Positions 18,755 to 26,361 of a DNA stretch of 64,000 bases are shown in pieces. Each line of letters opens with the position of its first letter. Positions within the stretch are counted from its first letter, which is position 1. Position numbers and translations under genes: made by a program. The notes under the pieces are model-generated. The model searched no databases. It saw nothing but the letters and a program-made list of their open reading frames with translations, and was not told the origin of the DNA. Origin of the DNA: an uncultured Eubacteriales bacterium (GTDB taxonomy: Bacteria; Bacillota; Clostridia; Oscillospirales; Acutalibacteraceae). The stretch lies in assembly GCA_934725425.1 (NCBI GenBank), contig CAKVAX010000005.1, positions 53,375-117,374 on the forward strand, in the 5' to 3' direction.

Positions 18755-18769
18755 TGTGCAAAGTGTACA
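18755..18769. promoter_or_regulatory. Operator-like palindrome, copy 1
   Basis: TGTGCA-AAG-TGTACA, imperfect by one base, sits 5 nt after the -10 box, at or near the transcription start. It matches the perfect copy at 19080-19094 in sequence and in position relative to the promoter. Confidence 0.55.
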
Positions 18770-18793
18770 AATTAAATAAAGGAGGAATTTTTT

Positions 18794-18970
18794 ATGAAAA
18801 AGGAATTACAAAGCGCAGCTTTGGGAGATGTAGCAGGAGGAAAAGTCGTTGAAACCAAAGATGGAGAGTGGTTAGTTGTTCCATCTTTTTGTAAAGAATT
18901 TTCCACAAGAGAAGAAGCTGAAAAATTTGAAGCTGAAATCAGAAAAAATCTTAAAAAATCTGAAGAATAA
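18794..18970 (+). CDS. Double-glycine leader protein 2 (58 aa)
   Basis: Short gene with SD GGAGGAATT. Leader MKKELQSAALGDVAGG (GG at 15-16). The mature part is the minimal form of the shared domain: KDGEWLVVPSFCKEFSTREEAEKFEAEI plus a lysine-rich tail, about 42 residues. It has its own promoter and palindromic operator-like site. It looks like the prototype of the family, and its mature sequence still aligns with the Cys-rich protein 1 just upstream. Confidence 0.8.
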   Translation: MKKELQSAALGDVAGGKVVETKDGEWLVVPSFCKEFSTREEAEKFEAEIRKNLKKSEE

Positions 18971-19045
18971 GGCTATTAAATAAGAATGATTCGCTTCCGA
19001 GCAATAGTTCGGGGGCGTATTTTGTTTAAAATTTCATGAAAATGC

Positions 19046-19074
19046 TTGACAAATAGTTGTGCATTTTATACAAT
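19046..19074 (+). promoter_or_regulatory. Promoter of the GG-leader operon (proteins 3-8)
   Basis: -35 TTGACA (19046-19051), 17-nt spacer, -10 TACAAT (19069-19074). The next six genes follow with gaps of 2-38 nt and no further obvious promoter. Confidence 0.8.
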
Positions 19075-19079
19075 AAAAA

Positions 19080-19094
19080 TGTATAAAATATACA
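19080..19094. promoter_or_regulatory. Operator-like palindrome, copy 2
   Basis: Perfect TGTATA-AAA-TATACA immediately after the -10 box. Flanking AT-rich sequence (AAATT) is also shared with copy 1 at 18755-18769. Confidence 0.6.
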
Positions 19095-19121
19095 AATTTA
19101 AAAAAGAAAAGGGGAATTATT

Positions 19122-19403
19122 ATGGACAAAGAATTAAAAGATTCAGAATTAAATGAAATTTCCGGCGGAATAGCCACAGAAATTACCGAAAAGGATGGAA
19201 AGTGGAGATTTAATGCTTTATGGGGCTCTGAGTTTATGTCAGCGGAATTTGATACAAAGGAAGAAGCCCAAAAATACGAAAAAGAAGTAGTAGCTCTGTC
19301 GAAAGTGTTTGATAAGAAGGAAACCCCTGAATCATCACATAGACGCGCTCTCGAAAGAATATACAATAATAAAAAAAGACCAAAACGTTCATGGTGGTTT
19401 TAG
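19122..19403 (+). CDS. Double-glycine leader protein 3
   Basis: 93 aa, SD AAAGGGG. Leader MDKELKDSELNEISGG. The mature part carries the shared motif (EKDGKWRFNALWG...AEFDTKEEAQKYEKEV), then a basic tail rich in Lys, Arg and Trp (RRALERIYNNKKRPKRSWWF). The N-terminal mature region matches protein 4 closely (both have 'LWG/MWG' after the KW strand), so these two are the closest paralogs. First gene of the six-gene run. Confidence 0.8.
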   Translation: MDKELKDSELNEISGGIATEITEKDGKWRFNALWGSEFMSAEFDTKEEAQKYEKEVVALSKVFDKKETPESSHRRALERIYNNKKRPKRSWWF

Positions 19404-19438
19404 AGTTTCTTAAAATTAGATAAGGGAGGAAATTAATT

Positions 19439-19678
19439 ATGAAAAATGAATTAAAAGACGAAAAATTAAATGAAGTTTCAGGCGGAGAAGTTACTGAAGT
19501 TACAAAATGGAAAGTACATACCATGTGGGGTAATGACGAGATAACAGGAGAATTTTCCACAAAAGAAGAAGCTGAGGATTATGAGAAAAGACTCGAAAAA
19601 ATAAGAGAAACATGTACGAGACACGATGCCACTTTTATGGAGCATCTTTGGTTTGGAAATCCAAAATTTAAAAAATAA
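19439..19678 (+). CDS. Double-glycine leader protein 4
   Basis: 79 aa, SD AGGGAGG. Leader MKNELKDEKLNEVSGG. Mature part: VTEVTKWKVHTMWGNDEITG then EFSTKEEAEDYEKRLEKI, and a tail with one Cys and aromatic residues. Same architecture as protein 3. Lies 35 nt after it without its own promoter. Confidence 0.8.
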   Translation: MKNELKDEKLNEVSGGEVTEVTKWKVHTMWGNDEITGEFSTKEEAEDYEKRLEKIRETCTRHDATFMEHLWFGNPKFKK

Positions 19679-19697
19679 AAGAAAGGGGAAAGTTAAC

Positions 19698-19961
19698 ATG
19701 GAAAAAGAATTAATGGAAAAGGAATTAAAAGATACAGAATTAAATGAAGTAGCAGGAGGAAAAGTTTTTAAGAGCGAAAATGGAAAATGGAAAACCGGTT
19801 GGAATCCGGCAGGAGAGTGGGATACAAAAGAAGAGGCCGAGCAGGCTGAAAAAGATATTGAAAAAACTTTTTCAAAACTCGGTGACCGTATTGTTTTTCA
19901 TGGCCCCGATGGGAAACCGGTATCGGTAAATACTTTTGGAAAATATTTAGGAGGGAATTAA
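19698..19961 (+). CDS. Double-glycine leader protein 5, DUF2188-like
   Basis: 87 aa from the ATG after AAAGGGG; an in-frame ATG 72 nt upstream lies in the previous gene and is rejected. The leader is slightly longer (MEKELMEKELKDTELNEVAG plus G), with a repeated MEKEL unit. Mature: NGKWKTGWNPAGEWDTKEEA, then a helix, then IVFHGPDGKPVSVN. The order 'W-strand, D-T-K-E-E-A helix, V-F-H-G-x-D-G-K' is what small DUF2188 proteins show, so the shared domain may be related to that fold. This is inference from memory of the family. Confidence 0.8.
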   Translation: MEKELMEKELKDTELNEVAGGKVFKSENGKWKTGWNPAGEWDTKEEAEQAEKDIEKTFSKLGDRIVFHGPDGKPVSVNTFGKYLGGN

Positions 19962-19963
19962 TT

Positions 19964-20179
19964 ATGAAAAAAGAATTAATGGAAAAAGAGTTAAAAGATA
20001 CAGAATTGAATGAAGTAGCAGGAGGAAAAGTTTTTAAAAATAAAATGACCGGAAAATGGCAAACCACTTGGAATACAGGCGAACAATTTGAGCATAAAAA
20101 AGATGCAAAAAAATATGAAAAAGCTGTCAAAAAATTGATTTCGCAACCTGTTTACACTGATGATAAAGGAGTAAATTAG
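19964..20179 (+). CDS. Double-glycine leader protein 6
   Basis: 71 aa, starting 2 nt after protein 5 stops, SD GGAGGGAATT. The leader and first mature residues are almost identical to protein 5 (ELMEKELKDTELNEVAGGKV), pointing to recent duplication. Mature: TGKWQTTWNTGEQFEHKKDA, then a Lys-rich helix and a short tail. The conserved T-K-E-E-A is degenerate (EHKKDAKKYEKAV). Confidence 0.8.
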   Translation: MKKELMEKELKDTELNEVAGGKVFKNKMTGKWQTTWNTGEQFEHKKDAKKYEKAVKKLISQPVYTDDKGVN

Positions 20180-20181
20180 TT

Positions 20182-20613
20182 ATGGAAAAGGAATTAAAAG
20201 ATGCTGAATTAAATGAAATTGCCGGCGGAAAAATCGTAGAAACTGCCGACGGAAACTTTTTGGTAGTTTCGGACGAAGATGATGTTAAAAGTTTTGCAAC
20301 CAAAAAAGAATTGATTAAGTATTTAAGAAAACGTGTTGAAGAAATGCACAAACAATTCTTGAAAGATAAAGGAGTCGATCTTGATAAATGGTATGTTAAA
20401 ATCATAGACAAGGTTTACAATACTTTTCACAAGCCAAAAATTACCGACGAGCAGTTAATAAAATACGCCGGCGGAACCAAAACTCCAAATGCCGAAAATG
20501 GCGACCAAAGAGAATTTGAAAATTTTTTGAAAGACGATAAATTGGGTGTTCCGCAAGGACCTAAAGAATATATCAGAGATAAAAAAATTTTTATATTAAA
20601 ACATAAAAAATAA
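20182..20613 (+). CDS. Double-glycine leader protein 7, long form with second GG motif
   Basis: 143 aa, 2 nt after protein 6. Leader MEKELKDAELNEIAGG. The shared domain follows (ADGNFLVVSDEDDVKSFATK). About 70 residues later a second leader-like stretch occurs (ITDEQLIKYAGGTK, residues 87-100), and then a further 43 residues rich in Lys and Asp. The second motif suggests that this gene also arose by fusing two array units, with the second unit strongly diverged. Confidence 0.75.
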   Translation: MEKELKDAELNEIAGGKIVETADGNFLVVSDEDDVKSFATKKELIKYLRKRVEEMHKQFLKDKGVDLDKWYVKIIDKVYNTFHKPKITDEQLIKYAGGTKTPNAENGDQREFENFLKDDKLGVPQGPKEYIRDKKIFILKHKK

Positions 20614-20632
20614 ACTTAGGAGAGGAATAATT

Positions 20633-21097
20633 ATGAAAAATAAAATGAAAAATTCGGAATTAGATAAAGTATCAGGCGGTGATAGAATCGAACAAGCAGA
20701 GGACGGCAAATGGATGATTTATCCATACCGAAAAAGATTTTCTACGGAAAAAGAAGCCGAAGAATACGTAAATTCAATCATAAATGCACGAGCACAAAAA
20801 AATTATGAGCTCGAAAAAAAACTGCTGGATGATTTGCACATAGAAGAAATTACTTCGGAATTAGATAAAATATCAGGCGGAAGCGGGTTGGCCAGACAAA
20901 CAGCAGACGGCAGATGGACGCTTTATCGGTACGTGAAAAGATTTGCCACAGAAGAAGAAGCCCTAGATTATGCACATTCCATTGCACAAGCATATAAAGA
21001 AGGAAATAATAAGCTTGGAGACAGACTGTGGGATGAATTAAAAATAGAAAGAAATTACTACTTAAATCCAACAGAGTCTCCGGTGGAAAAGAAATAA
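20633..21097 (+). CDS. Double-glycine leader protein 8, two fused units
   Basis: 154 aa, SD AGGAGAGG. Unit 1: leader MKNKMKNSELDKVSGG then EDGKWMIYPYRKRFSTEKEAEEYVNSI. Unit 2 starts at residue 74 with SELDKISGG (GG at 82-83), then ADGRWTLYRYVKRFATEEEALDYAHSI. The DNA around both GG motifs is nearly identical (TTCGGAATTAGATAAA in each), so this is a recent in-frame tandem duplication with loss of the intergenic start signals. If both GG sites are cut, one precursor could release two mature domains. Last gene before a strong terminator. Confidence 0.82.
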   Translation: MKNKMKNSELDKVSGGDRIEQAEDGKWMIYPYRKRFSTEKEAEEYVNSIINARAQKNYELEKKLLDDLHIEEITSELDKISGGSGLARQTADGRWTLYRYVKRFATEEEALDYAHSIAQAYKEGNNKLGDRLWDELKIERNYYLNPTESPVEKK

Positions 21098-21120
21098 TTG
21101 TTGATACCAAATACAAAAAA

Positions 21121-21151
21121 ACACCTCCGAACTATAATTGTTCGGAGGTGT
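21121..21151. terminator. Strong bidirectional terminator
   Basis: ACACCTCCGAAC / GTTCGGAGGTGT with a 7-nt loop. A T-rich tract lies on the plus side and a long A tract before the left arm, so it can end both the GG-leader operon and the convergent lipoprotein gene. Confidence 0.9.
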
Positions 21152-21161
21152 TCTTTATCTA

Positions 21162-22082
21162 TTAACTATCGCTTTCGATTAATTCGTTATCGTTAATGTT
21201 TATTATTTTCATTAAGGTTACATCGTGTTTTTCCGGTGCAAACCAAATATTGCTGTTTTCGGTTCCTAACATAAATCCACGGGAGTTGTTGAATAGTACT
21301 CTTGAATTACATATTTCTCTTTTCATTGTAGAATCGAAAACATCTTCAAATTTCAGATTTTCAAATTCTTCTTTATTTTTTATGGTTTTAAGTTGATTTT
21401 TAACTTTAACACCTATAGGATACGAAATCAGCTCGCTGATAGATTTCAAATCTTCTTTTTCCATATACCCTATAATGTTAGTTGCAAACAATTCGGCGCT
21501 GTCATGAACATCCGATGACCAGTTTTTGGTGTCGCGATTGCTTATCACGCGCATTTCCTCGTTAAAATCGCCATCTACTATGCTGATGATTTTAAGCTCT
21601 GCACTGCTCTCCACAGGTGAGAACCAAATATTGTGATTTCCTTCTCCAATCATAAATCCTCTCCAATTACTGAAAAGAGTTGTCGAAGAATTTAAAGTGT
21701 CTATCATTTCATCATCAAAAACGCTCTTAAATTTAAGATTTGCGAATTCATCTTTATTTGAAATAGTTGTGAGCTTGCCGTCAACATTTATTGAAATCGG
21801 ATATTCAATCATATCGCCGAGCGCTTTCATATCCTTAGTGTCAACAGTATCAATGATTTCTTCGGCAAATTTTTCGGCTTCTCTGTGGATTGATTCGTTC
21901 CACAGGGAATTATTATCGCTTGTTATGCTTTTTCTTACTGCAGAAGATGTATTATCCTGGCTTTCTGCGCTGCTTTGCGAGGTTGAAGATTGAGTATCGG
22001 GTGTTGTTGTGTTATTTGAACAACCTGCCGCAAGCAAAAACATTGAAATGGAGGACGCTACTAATAATGTTTTTCTGTTCAT
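21162..22082 (-). CDS. Lipoprotein with a duplicated ~115-aa domain
   Basis: 306 aa. Signal peptide with lipobox LAAGC (Cys21), followed by a Ser/Thr/Gln-rich linker. Then come two copies of one domain, about residues 62-175 and 185-300. Shared landmarks are W-x3-[IV]-H at the start, a helix ending 'I-x-Y-P-I', a 'T-I-x-N-K-[DE]-E-F-x-N-L-K-F' stretch, 'VFD', 'F-x-N-x-RGFM-[IL]-G', and 'N-I-W-F-[AS]-P'. The family is not recognised by name; it resembles small extracellular NTF2-like ligand-binding domains in layout. It ends at the shared terminator after the GG-leader array. Confidence 0.8.
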   Translation of the reverse strand: MNRKTLLVASSISMFLLAAGCSNNTTTPDTQSSTSQSSAESQDNTSSAVRKSITSDNNSLWNESIHREAEKFAEEIIDTVDTKDMKALGDMIEYPISINVDGKLTTISNKDEFANLKFKSVFDDEMIDTLNSSTTLFSNWRGFMIGEGNHNIWFSPVESSAELKIISIVDGDFNEEMRVISNRDTKNWSSDVHDSAELFATNIIGYMEKEDLKSISELISYPIGVKVKNQLKTIKNKEEFENLKFEDVFDSTMKREICNSRVLFNNSRGFMLGTENSNIWFAPEKHDVTLMKIININDNELIESDS

Positions 22083-22280
22083 CTTTATCTACTCCTTTAC
22101 AAATAAATTTAGAAACGTAAAATTATTTATTGTTTCTATTTGTTAATTTTAAACAAAAATAACTAATTTGTCAAGGGGTATTTCAAATATTTTTTATTAT
22201 TTACACAAAAAATATATAAAATGCCAAAAGAATCATGCTTTTTATTTGGCACTTAATAATATTGTTTTATGAAAATAAAA

Positions 22281-22303
22281 AAGCCGATTATAAAATAATC
22301 GAC
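22281..22303 (-). terminator. Terminator of tRNA-Pro
   Basis: On the minus strand a GTCGATTA/TAATCGGC stem is followed by six T, directly downstream of the tRNA gene. Confidence 0.75.
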
Positions 22304-22315
22304 TGCGTTTTTAAC

Positions 22316-22391
22316 TGGTCGAGGTGACAGGACTCGAACCTGCGGCATCTTGGTCCCAAACCAAGCACTCTACCATCTGAGCTACACCTCG
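22316..22391 (-). tRNA. tRNA-Pro(TGG)
   Basis: 76 nt cloverleaf on the minus strand with encoded CCA. Acceptor CGAGGTG/CACCTCG, anticodon stem CTTGG/CCAAG around loop TTTGGGA (anticodon TGG), T arm GGTTCGAGTCC. Confidence 0.97.
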
Positions 22392-22477
22392 AACTGCATT
22401 ATAATTATAATTGCATAATAAAATTTTGTCAATAGCCTAAATTAATAAAGCCAAGCTGAAAAACAGCTCGGCTGAAA

Positions 22478-24796
22478 TTATCCCGAAATTTTGAATGCTA
22501 CGGCGCTTATATCGTCGTCGTGAGCGTCTTTTCTTATTGCCACAGCAGAATTTACCACTAAATTTGAAAGCTCTTGTACGGAATTGTAATTTTCGGAAGT
22601 CAATATTTTTTGAATCCACTCAGAACCTATATCGGTTGCCCCGTCCGAAACCATGAGGACTATATCGCCGCTCTCCAGGCTGTGAATTTCCTGAGAGAAT
22701 GTTACTTCGTTTAAAATCCCTATAGGGAGCGATTCAAAATTAATATCGAATACTTTATTGTCCCTTACGATAAAAGTGGAAGGCGAACCGGCTTTTATAA
22801 ATTTTGCCTGCCCTGAGAATAAATCCAACGACACAATATCCATCGTTGTCAAAAATTCATCCTTAGGTTTGAGCATAAGCGCCGAATTAACGAGCTTTAG
22901 ACCTCCTGCAAAACTTATCCCCGATTTTATAAAGTTTTTCATTAGTTCGGAAGCCACAGCTCCTTCCGCCGCCGCTGAACCTCCCGTACCCATTCCGTCG
23001 CTTATTATTACGTTAAAGTTGCCGTTGCTGTCCTCAAAATAACAGCAGCTGTCGCCGCAAAGTTTCCCGTTATTGCAAGCGTGCTGGCTTATGCCTATAT
23101 CTACATTGAAATTCTTTTTTTCGGAGATTGAAATTTTATAACAATTATCAAAATCCGTTATTATAGGCATGTCCATTTCCCGACCGCAATTTTTGGATAT
23201 TTTTCTTCTGAATTTTTCTAAATTTTCTTTTTTGATGTAAATCTGGCTTTCTGCGTCAATGAATAATTTGTCAGATTTATTAGTTACGCATGTTATGTTC
23301 GATATGTTCAAATTCATATTAATTGCAATGTCTTTAACTTTATTTTCCATGTCTTTGTCGGTGTCGGTAATATCTTCGAGCTCTGAGGATAAGTCAGTCA
23401 AAACAGACCCCACGGTACTGAATTGGTTAGACATTATGGATTTGAATTCATTTATTTTAATCTCTGCCGATTTGTAATTATTGAAATTAGAAAAAGCCTC
23501 TGAAATTTTATGTATTAACAAATCTGTTTTTTTGCATCTTCCAAGAAAATCCGAAGAAAGTTTGAAAGGTGAATTTTTCCCTCCTGAAACAACATGGCTA
23601 TAAATACTTTTTATTCCGTCGTATGTGCTTTCGTAATTTTTGGACCAGCAAAAAGAATTAAGTCCGCAAGAACTGCACTGCGAATAGGCCGCTTTTAAAC
23701 ACATTTCCGTAGGGTTCTGCCTTGGAGATTTTGAAAATTTATTCGAAGCTTTATCTAAAATTTTGGTAACATTATCAAGCGATTCCGAGAAAAATTTTAA
23801 TTTTTTTGACAATATATTTTTTGAGTTTACGCACCCATACTTTTGACCTAAAGACGGGAGCGAAAATTTAATCGTACTTAAAAAAGATTTAGGAATGACC
23901 AAAAATAAACAAATGCCGAGTATGGATTCGTAAATCCCTGAAATCATTTTGGTTACGTCTCCTATTTGAAATGAAAGCAAGGTGTTTGCAAATAAAAACG
24001 CCAAGCATGCCGCAATTTTCCCGAGCCCCGAAAACATCCCTGAAATTAACCCTCCGAACGCATATGAACCGGATATATACGATTGTCCGAAAGAAGGCAA
24101 ACTGAATATAATCCCTGAGCATATCCCCGAAATGGTGCCCATTGCCGGTCCAAAAATGTAAGAAATAGTTAAAATAATTGCTATTGCCAAAACTTTACCG
24201 ATTGAAATCCCTGCTACAGATAATTTCGAAAGAGAACAAAGCACAATGCTCATACTTATTGCTACACATACAAATTCTTTCTGATTTAAGGAATAAAGTT
24301 TCTTGTTTGATAATATCTTAAAAGTGACATCAAAAAAATACGCCGCTCCTGCCGCAAGAATTGCTTCGAGAATGCTTATAGAAATATCTCGTTTGTCAAT
24401 TCCGTATGCCAAATCCATTGAAATTCCGGTTACAAGGGATGAAAAAAATACTACCAGAGGTGTATAAAGAACATGATTTTTGATTTTTGAAATATCACTT
24501 AAAGTCCATTTTATAGCAGTGATTGCAACTACAGTAGCTATGTATCTTATGGCGCATCCTAGACGCAAGGGGAATAAATATCCTATGGCCGTGCCGATAA
24601 GTGTGGGGGTCAGAAATTTTAAAGGCGCTGACGCCGAAAACGATAATCCGAACGGATAATATCGTCCCAAGACTTCTCCTCTGGATATCAAAATTGCCGA
24701 TATAAAACACATCATTTTGATAAACAAAAATTTTAAAGAATAATTTTTTGCTGAGTTTAATAGTTTTTCTTTAGTGCTTGCAGTTATACTTTTCAA
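22478..24796 (-). CDS. spoIIE: Stage II sporulation protein E (serine phosphatase)
   Basis: 772 aa. About ten hydrophobic segments fill residues 25-310, then a regulatory and dimerisation region with a Cys cluster (CLKAAYSQCSSCGLNSFC, about 367-384), and a C-terminal PP2C-type phosphatase (about 555-770). Metal-binding signatures are VIISDGMGTGGSA and LMVSDGATDIG. SpoIIE localises to the asymmetric septum and dephosphorylates SpoIIAA to release sigma-F in the forespore. The length is slightly below the 827 residues of the Bacillus protein, as usual in clostridia. Monocistronic; no spoIIAA-AB-sigF in the window. Confidence 0.95.
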   Translation of the reverse strand: MKSITASTKEKLLNSAKNYSLKFLFIKMMCFISAILISRGEVLGRYYPFGLSFSASAPLKFLTPTLIGTAIGYLFPLRLGCAIRYIATVVAITAIKWTLSDISKIKNHVLYTPLVVFFSSLVTGISMDLAYGIDKRDISISILEAILAAGAAYFFDVTFKILSNKKLYSLNQKEFVCVAISMSIVLCSLSKLSVAGISIGKVLAIAIILTISYIFGPAMGTISGICSGIIFSLPSFGQSYISGSYAFGGLISGMFSGLGKIAACLAFLFANTLLSFQIGDVTKMISGIYESILGICLFLVIPKSFLSTIKFSLPSLGQKYGCVNSKNILSKKLKFFSESLDNVTKILDKASNKFSKSPRQNPTEMCLKAAYSQCSSCGLNSFCWSKNYESTYDGIKSIYSHVVSGGKNSPFKLSSDFLGRCKKTDLLIHKISEAFSNFNNYKSAEIKINEFKSIMSNQFSTVGSVLTDLSSELEDITDTDKDMENKVKDIAINMNLNISNITCVTNKSDKLFIDAESQIYIKKENLEKFRRKISKNCGREMDMPIITDFDNCYKISISEKKNFNVDIGISQHACNNGKLCGDSCCYFEDSNGNFNVIISDGMGTGGSAAAEGAVASELMKNFIKSGISFAGGLKLVNSALMLKPKDEFLTTMDIVSLDLFSGQAKFIKAGSPSTFIVRDNKVFDINFESLPIGILNEVTFSQEIHSLESGDIVLMVSDGATDIGSEWIQKILTSENYNSVQELSNLVVNSAVAIRKDAHDDDISAVAFKISG

Positions 24797-24997
24797 TTTA
24801 CTACGCCACCTTATATCAATTATTGTTGATTTGACACCATTATATTAAATTTCCGGTGAATTTTATTGTCGGTCTGCGCTGGAGATTAAATTGTATTTTT
24901 GATTGATTTTATTTTTTAATTGATAATTTAGGCGATTTATAAACTCAAATAAATTATTATGGGGGATTTTTAGCGTGATTTTGTAAGTTTTGATGAT

Positions 24998-25297
24998 TTA
25001 AAAATAATATTTCATTGTTTTTTCTATTTTGATTTTTGCCCTTTTTATATGTCTGGAAACGCAAGAAATGTCGATTCCGAGTTTTTCAGAAATATCTTTC
25101 ATTTTCATCATTTTTCCGTAGTAGAGTAAAATACAAATTTTTTGCTTTTCTGTCAATTCTCCGTTTACTATTTTTTTCAGAGATTCTACCATTTTCTTGT
25201 GATTTGTATCCTCAGCGTCAAAAAAATTCTTGTTATATAACGACATACTGATAAGTGATTCCGTGAAATTATCCATAGAGAAGGGTCTTTTAGTCAT
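24998..25297 (-). CDS. Sigma-70 region-4-like helix-turn-helix protein
   Basis: 99 aa. The C-terminal half reads as a sigma region 4 helix-turn-helix: LTEKQKICILLYYGKMMKMKDISEKLGIDISCVSRHIKRAKIKI. There is no region 2, so it cannot be a complete sigma factor; it could be a small DNA-binding regulator. The start codon overlaps the stop of the upstream gene by 4 nt (ATGA), showing translational coupling. Similar small proteins occur in many clostridial genomes with unknown role. Confidence 0.7.
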   Translation of the reverse strand: MTKRPFSMDNFTESLISMSLYNKNFFDAEDTNHKKMVESLKKIVNGELTEKQKICILLYYGKMMKMKDISEKLGIDISCVSRHIKRAKIKIEKTMKYYF

Positions 25298-25503
25298 TCT
25301 TCTGTTACCTCGCTTTTTCTTTTTAAATATTTACCTGTATGAAGTAAGTCCAAATACATTGAATATAAAATGCGCAATCTGTAATTGACATCGGAGCTTT
25401 TTTCGGGACTAATCTTCACATATTGTGTTCTTATGGATTTTATGTGTTTTTTAAGTATTTTCGCCTGACTTAAGTATTCGTGTGCTAATCTTTTGTAATA
25501 CAT
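25294..25503 (-). CDS. Small helical protein coupled to the HTH gene (69 aa)
   Basis: Start chosen at ATG after AGGAGGGGTGAA; an upstream in-frame ATG lacks an SD. Sequence MYYKRLAHEYLSQAKILKKH... is predicted mostly helical and basic, without membrane or secretion features. It overlaps the region-4-like gene by 4 nt, so the two products are probably made together and may interact. Family not recognised. Confidence 0.6.
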   Translation of the reverse strand: MYYKRLAHEYLSQAKILKKHIKSIRTQYVKISPEKSSDVNYRLRILYSMYLDLLHTGKYLKRKSEVTEE

Positions 25504-25704
25504 TTCACCCCTCCTAATACACGAAATGTGTAGAAAATCATAAAAAAATAAAAACCACAGGTACATTTGGTGTTCCGATAACCCTTTTCGGTTCGCACGT
25601 ACTCATGGTATCATATGTATATTAAATCGTCAACCACAAATTGGTTTTTAATCTAATCTTACAAAAAATATAATAATTAGATTCAGGATATTTTTACACA
25701 GTAA

Positions 25705-25733
25705 TTGAACACTATATGTGTAAGTGATATAAT
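25705..25733 (+). promoter_or_regulatory. Promoter of the XRE regulator
   Basis: -35 TTGAAC (25705-25710), 17-nt spacer, -10 TATAAT (25728-25733). This leaves a leader of about 125 nt in which I see no clear structure. Confidence 0.65.
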
Positions 25734-25863
25734 AATTGTACAATTTAAGTTCCTTCGACAAAATTTTACTAACTTTTACTTTCAAAAATATTAGTATTAA
25801 TTTGTGAATAAGTTTGGAAATTAATTTTACATAACCAAAAATTCCAGCCTGGGAGGGATTACT

Positions 25864-26256
25864 ATCAGTAGTAAATTAGGTTTTAAATTAAAAAAATTAA
25901 GAAAAAAATCGGGTATGACCCAAGCTCAACTTGCGGACAAGCTTAATATTTCTCATTCCGCAGTGGGAATGTATGAGCAAGGCAGGCGAGAACCTGATAA
26001 TTCAACTTTGGCGAAAATTTGTCGCATGTTTGATGCCAGCGGAGATTATATACTAGACCTTAAAGATGATAATTCAGATGAGATTGAAAGCAATGAAATT
26101 TATAGTATTATCTCCAATTTTATAAGTTGCCTTGAAAAGCAAGACGATTTGATGTTCAATGGTGTTCCTATTAATAATCTTGAGAAAAAAAGGATTGCAT
26201 CTGCTTTAAAAGTTGCCGCAGCGGTTACTTTGTCAGACATAAACTGCGATTTGTAA
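25864..26256 (+). CDS. XRE-family regulator with apparent ATC start
   Basis: 130 aa if started at ATC 25864. The XRE helix-turn-helix needs the N-terminal helix KLGFKLKKLRKKSGMTQAQL, yet the first ATG (25915) lies after that helix. No ATG, GTG or TTG occurs in frame upstream. GGGAGG at 25851-25856 is 7 nt before ATC, an ideal distance, giving M-S-S-K-L-G. The HTH continues ADKLNISHSAVGMYEQGRREPD, and a roughly 65-residue C-terminal part follows. It lies just upstream of a small membrane protein and spoVM. The target is unknown, but a sporulation-linked role is possible from position. Confidence 0.75.
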   Translation: MSSKLGFKLKKLRKKSGMTQAQLADKLNISHSAVGMYEQGRREPDNSTLAKICRMFDASGDYILDLKDDNSDEIESNEIYSIISNFISCLEKQDDLMFNGVPINNLEKKRIASALKVAAAVTLSDINCDL

Positions 26257-26361
26257 GGCGCTTAAATAACATTTTTCTGCCGCGTGTATATAATATATAA
26301 AAGAGTTTTTTAATGTTTAAGTTTCCGGTCAAGAAATTATAAAATAACGGCGGTGAGAATT

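Noticed and set aside
18461..21097. Array as a classical bacteriocin operon
   Set aside because: Mature parts are polar, folded-looking domains without Gly-rich membrane segments, and there is no immunity or transporter gene.
22190..22260. TGCCAAA...TTTGGCA hairpin as terminator
   Set aside because: Loop is long and neither side has a convincing T tract.
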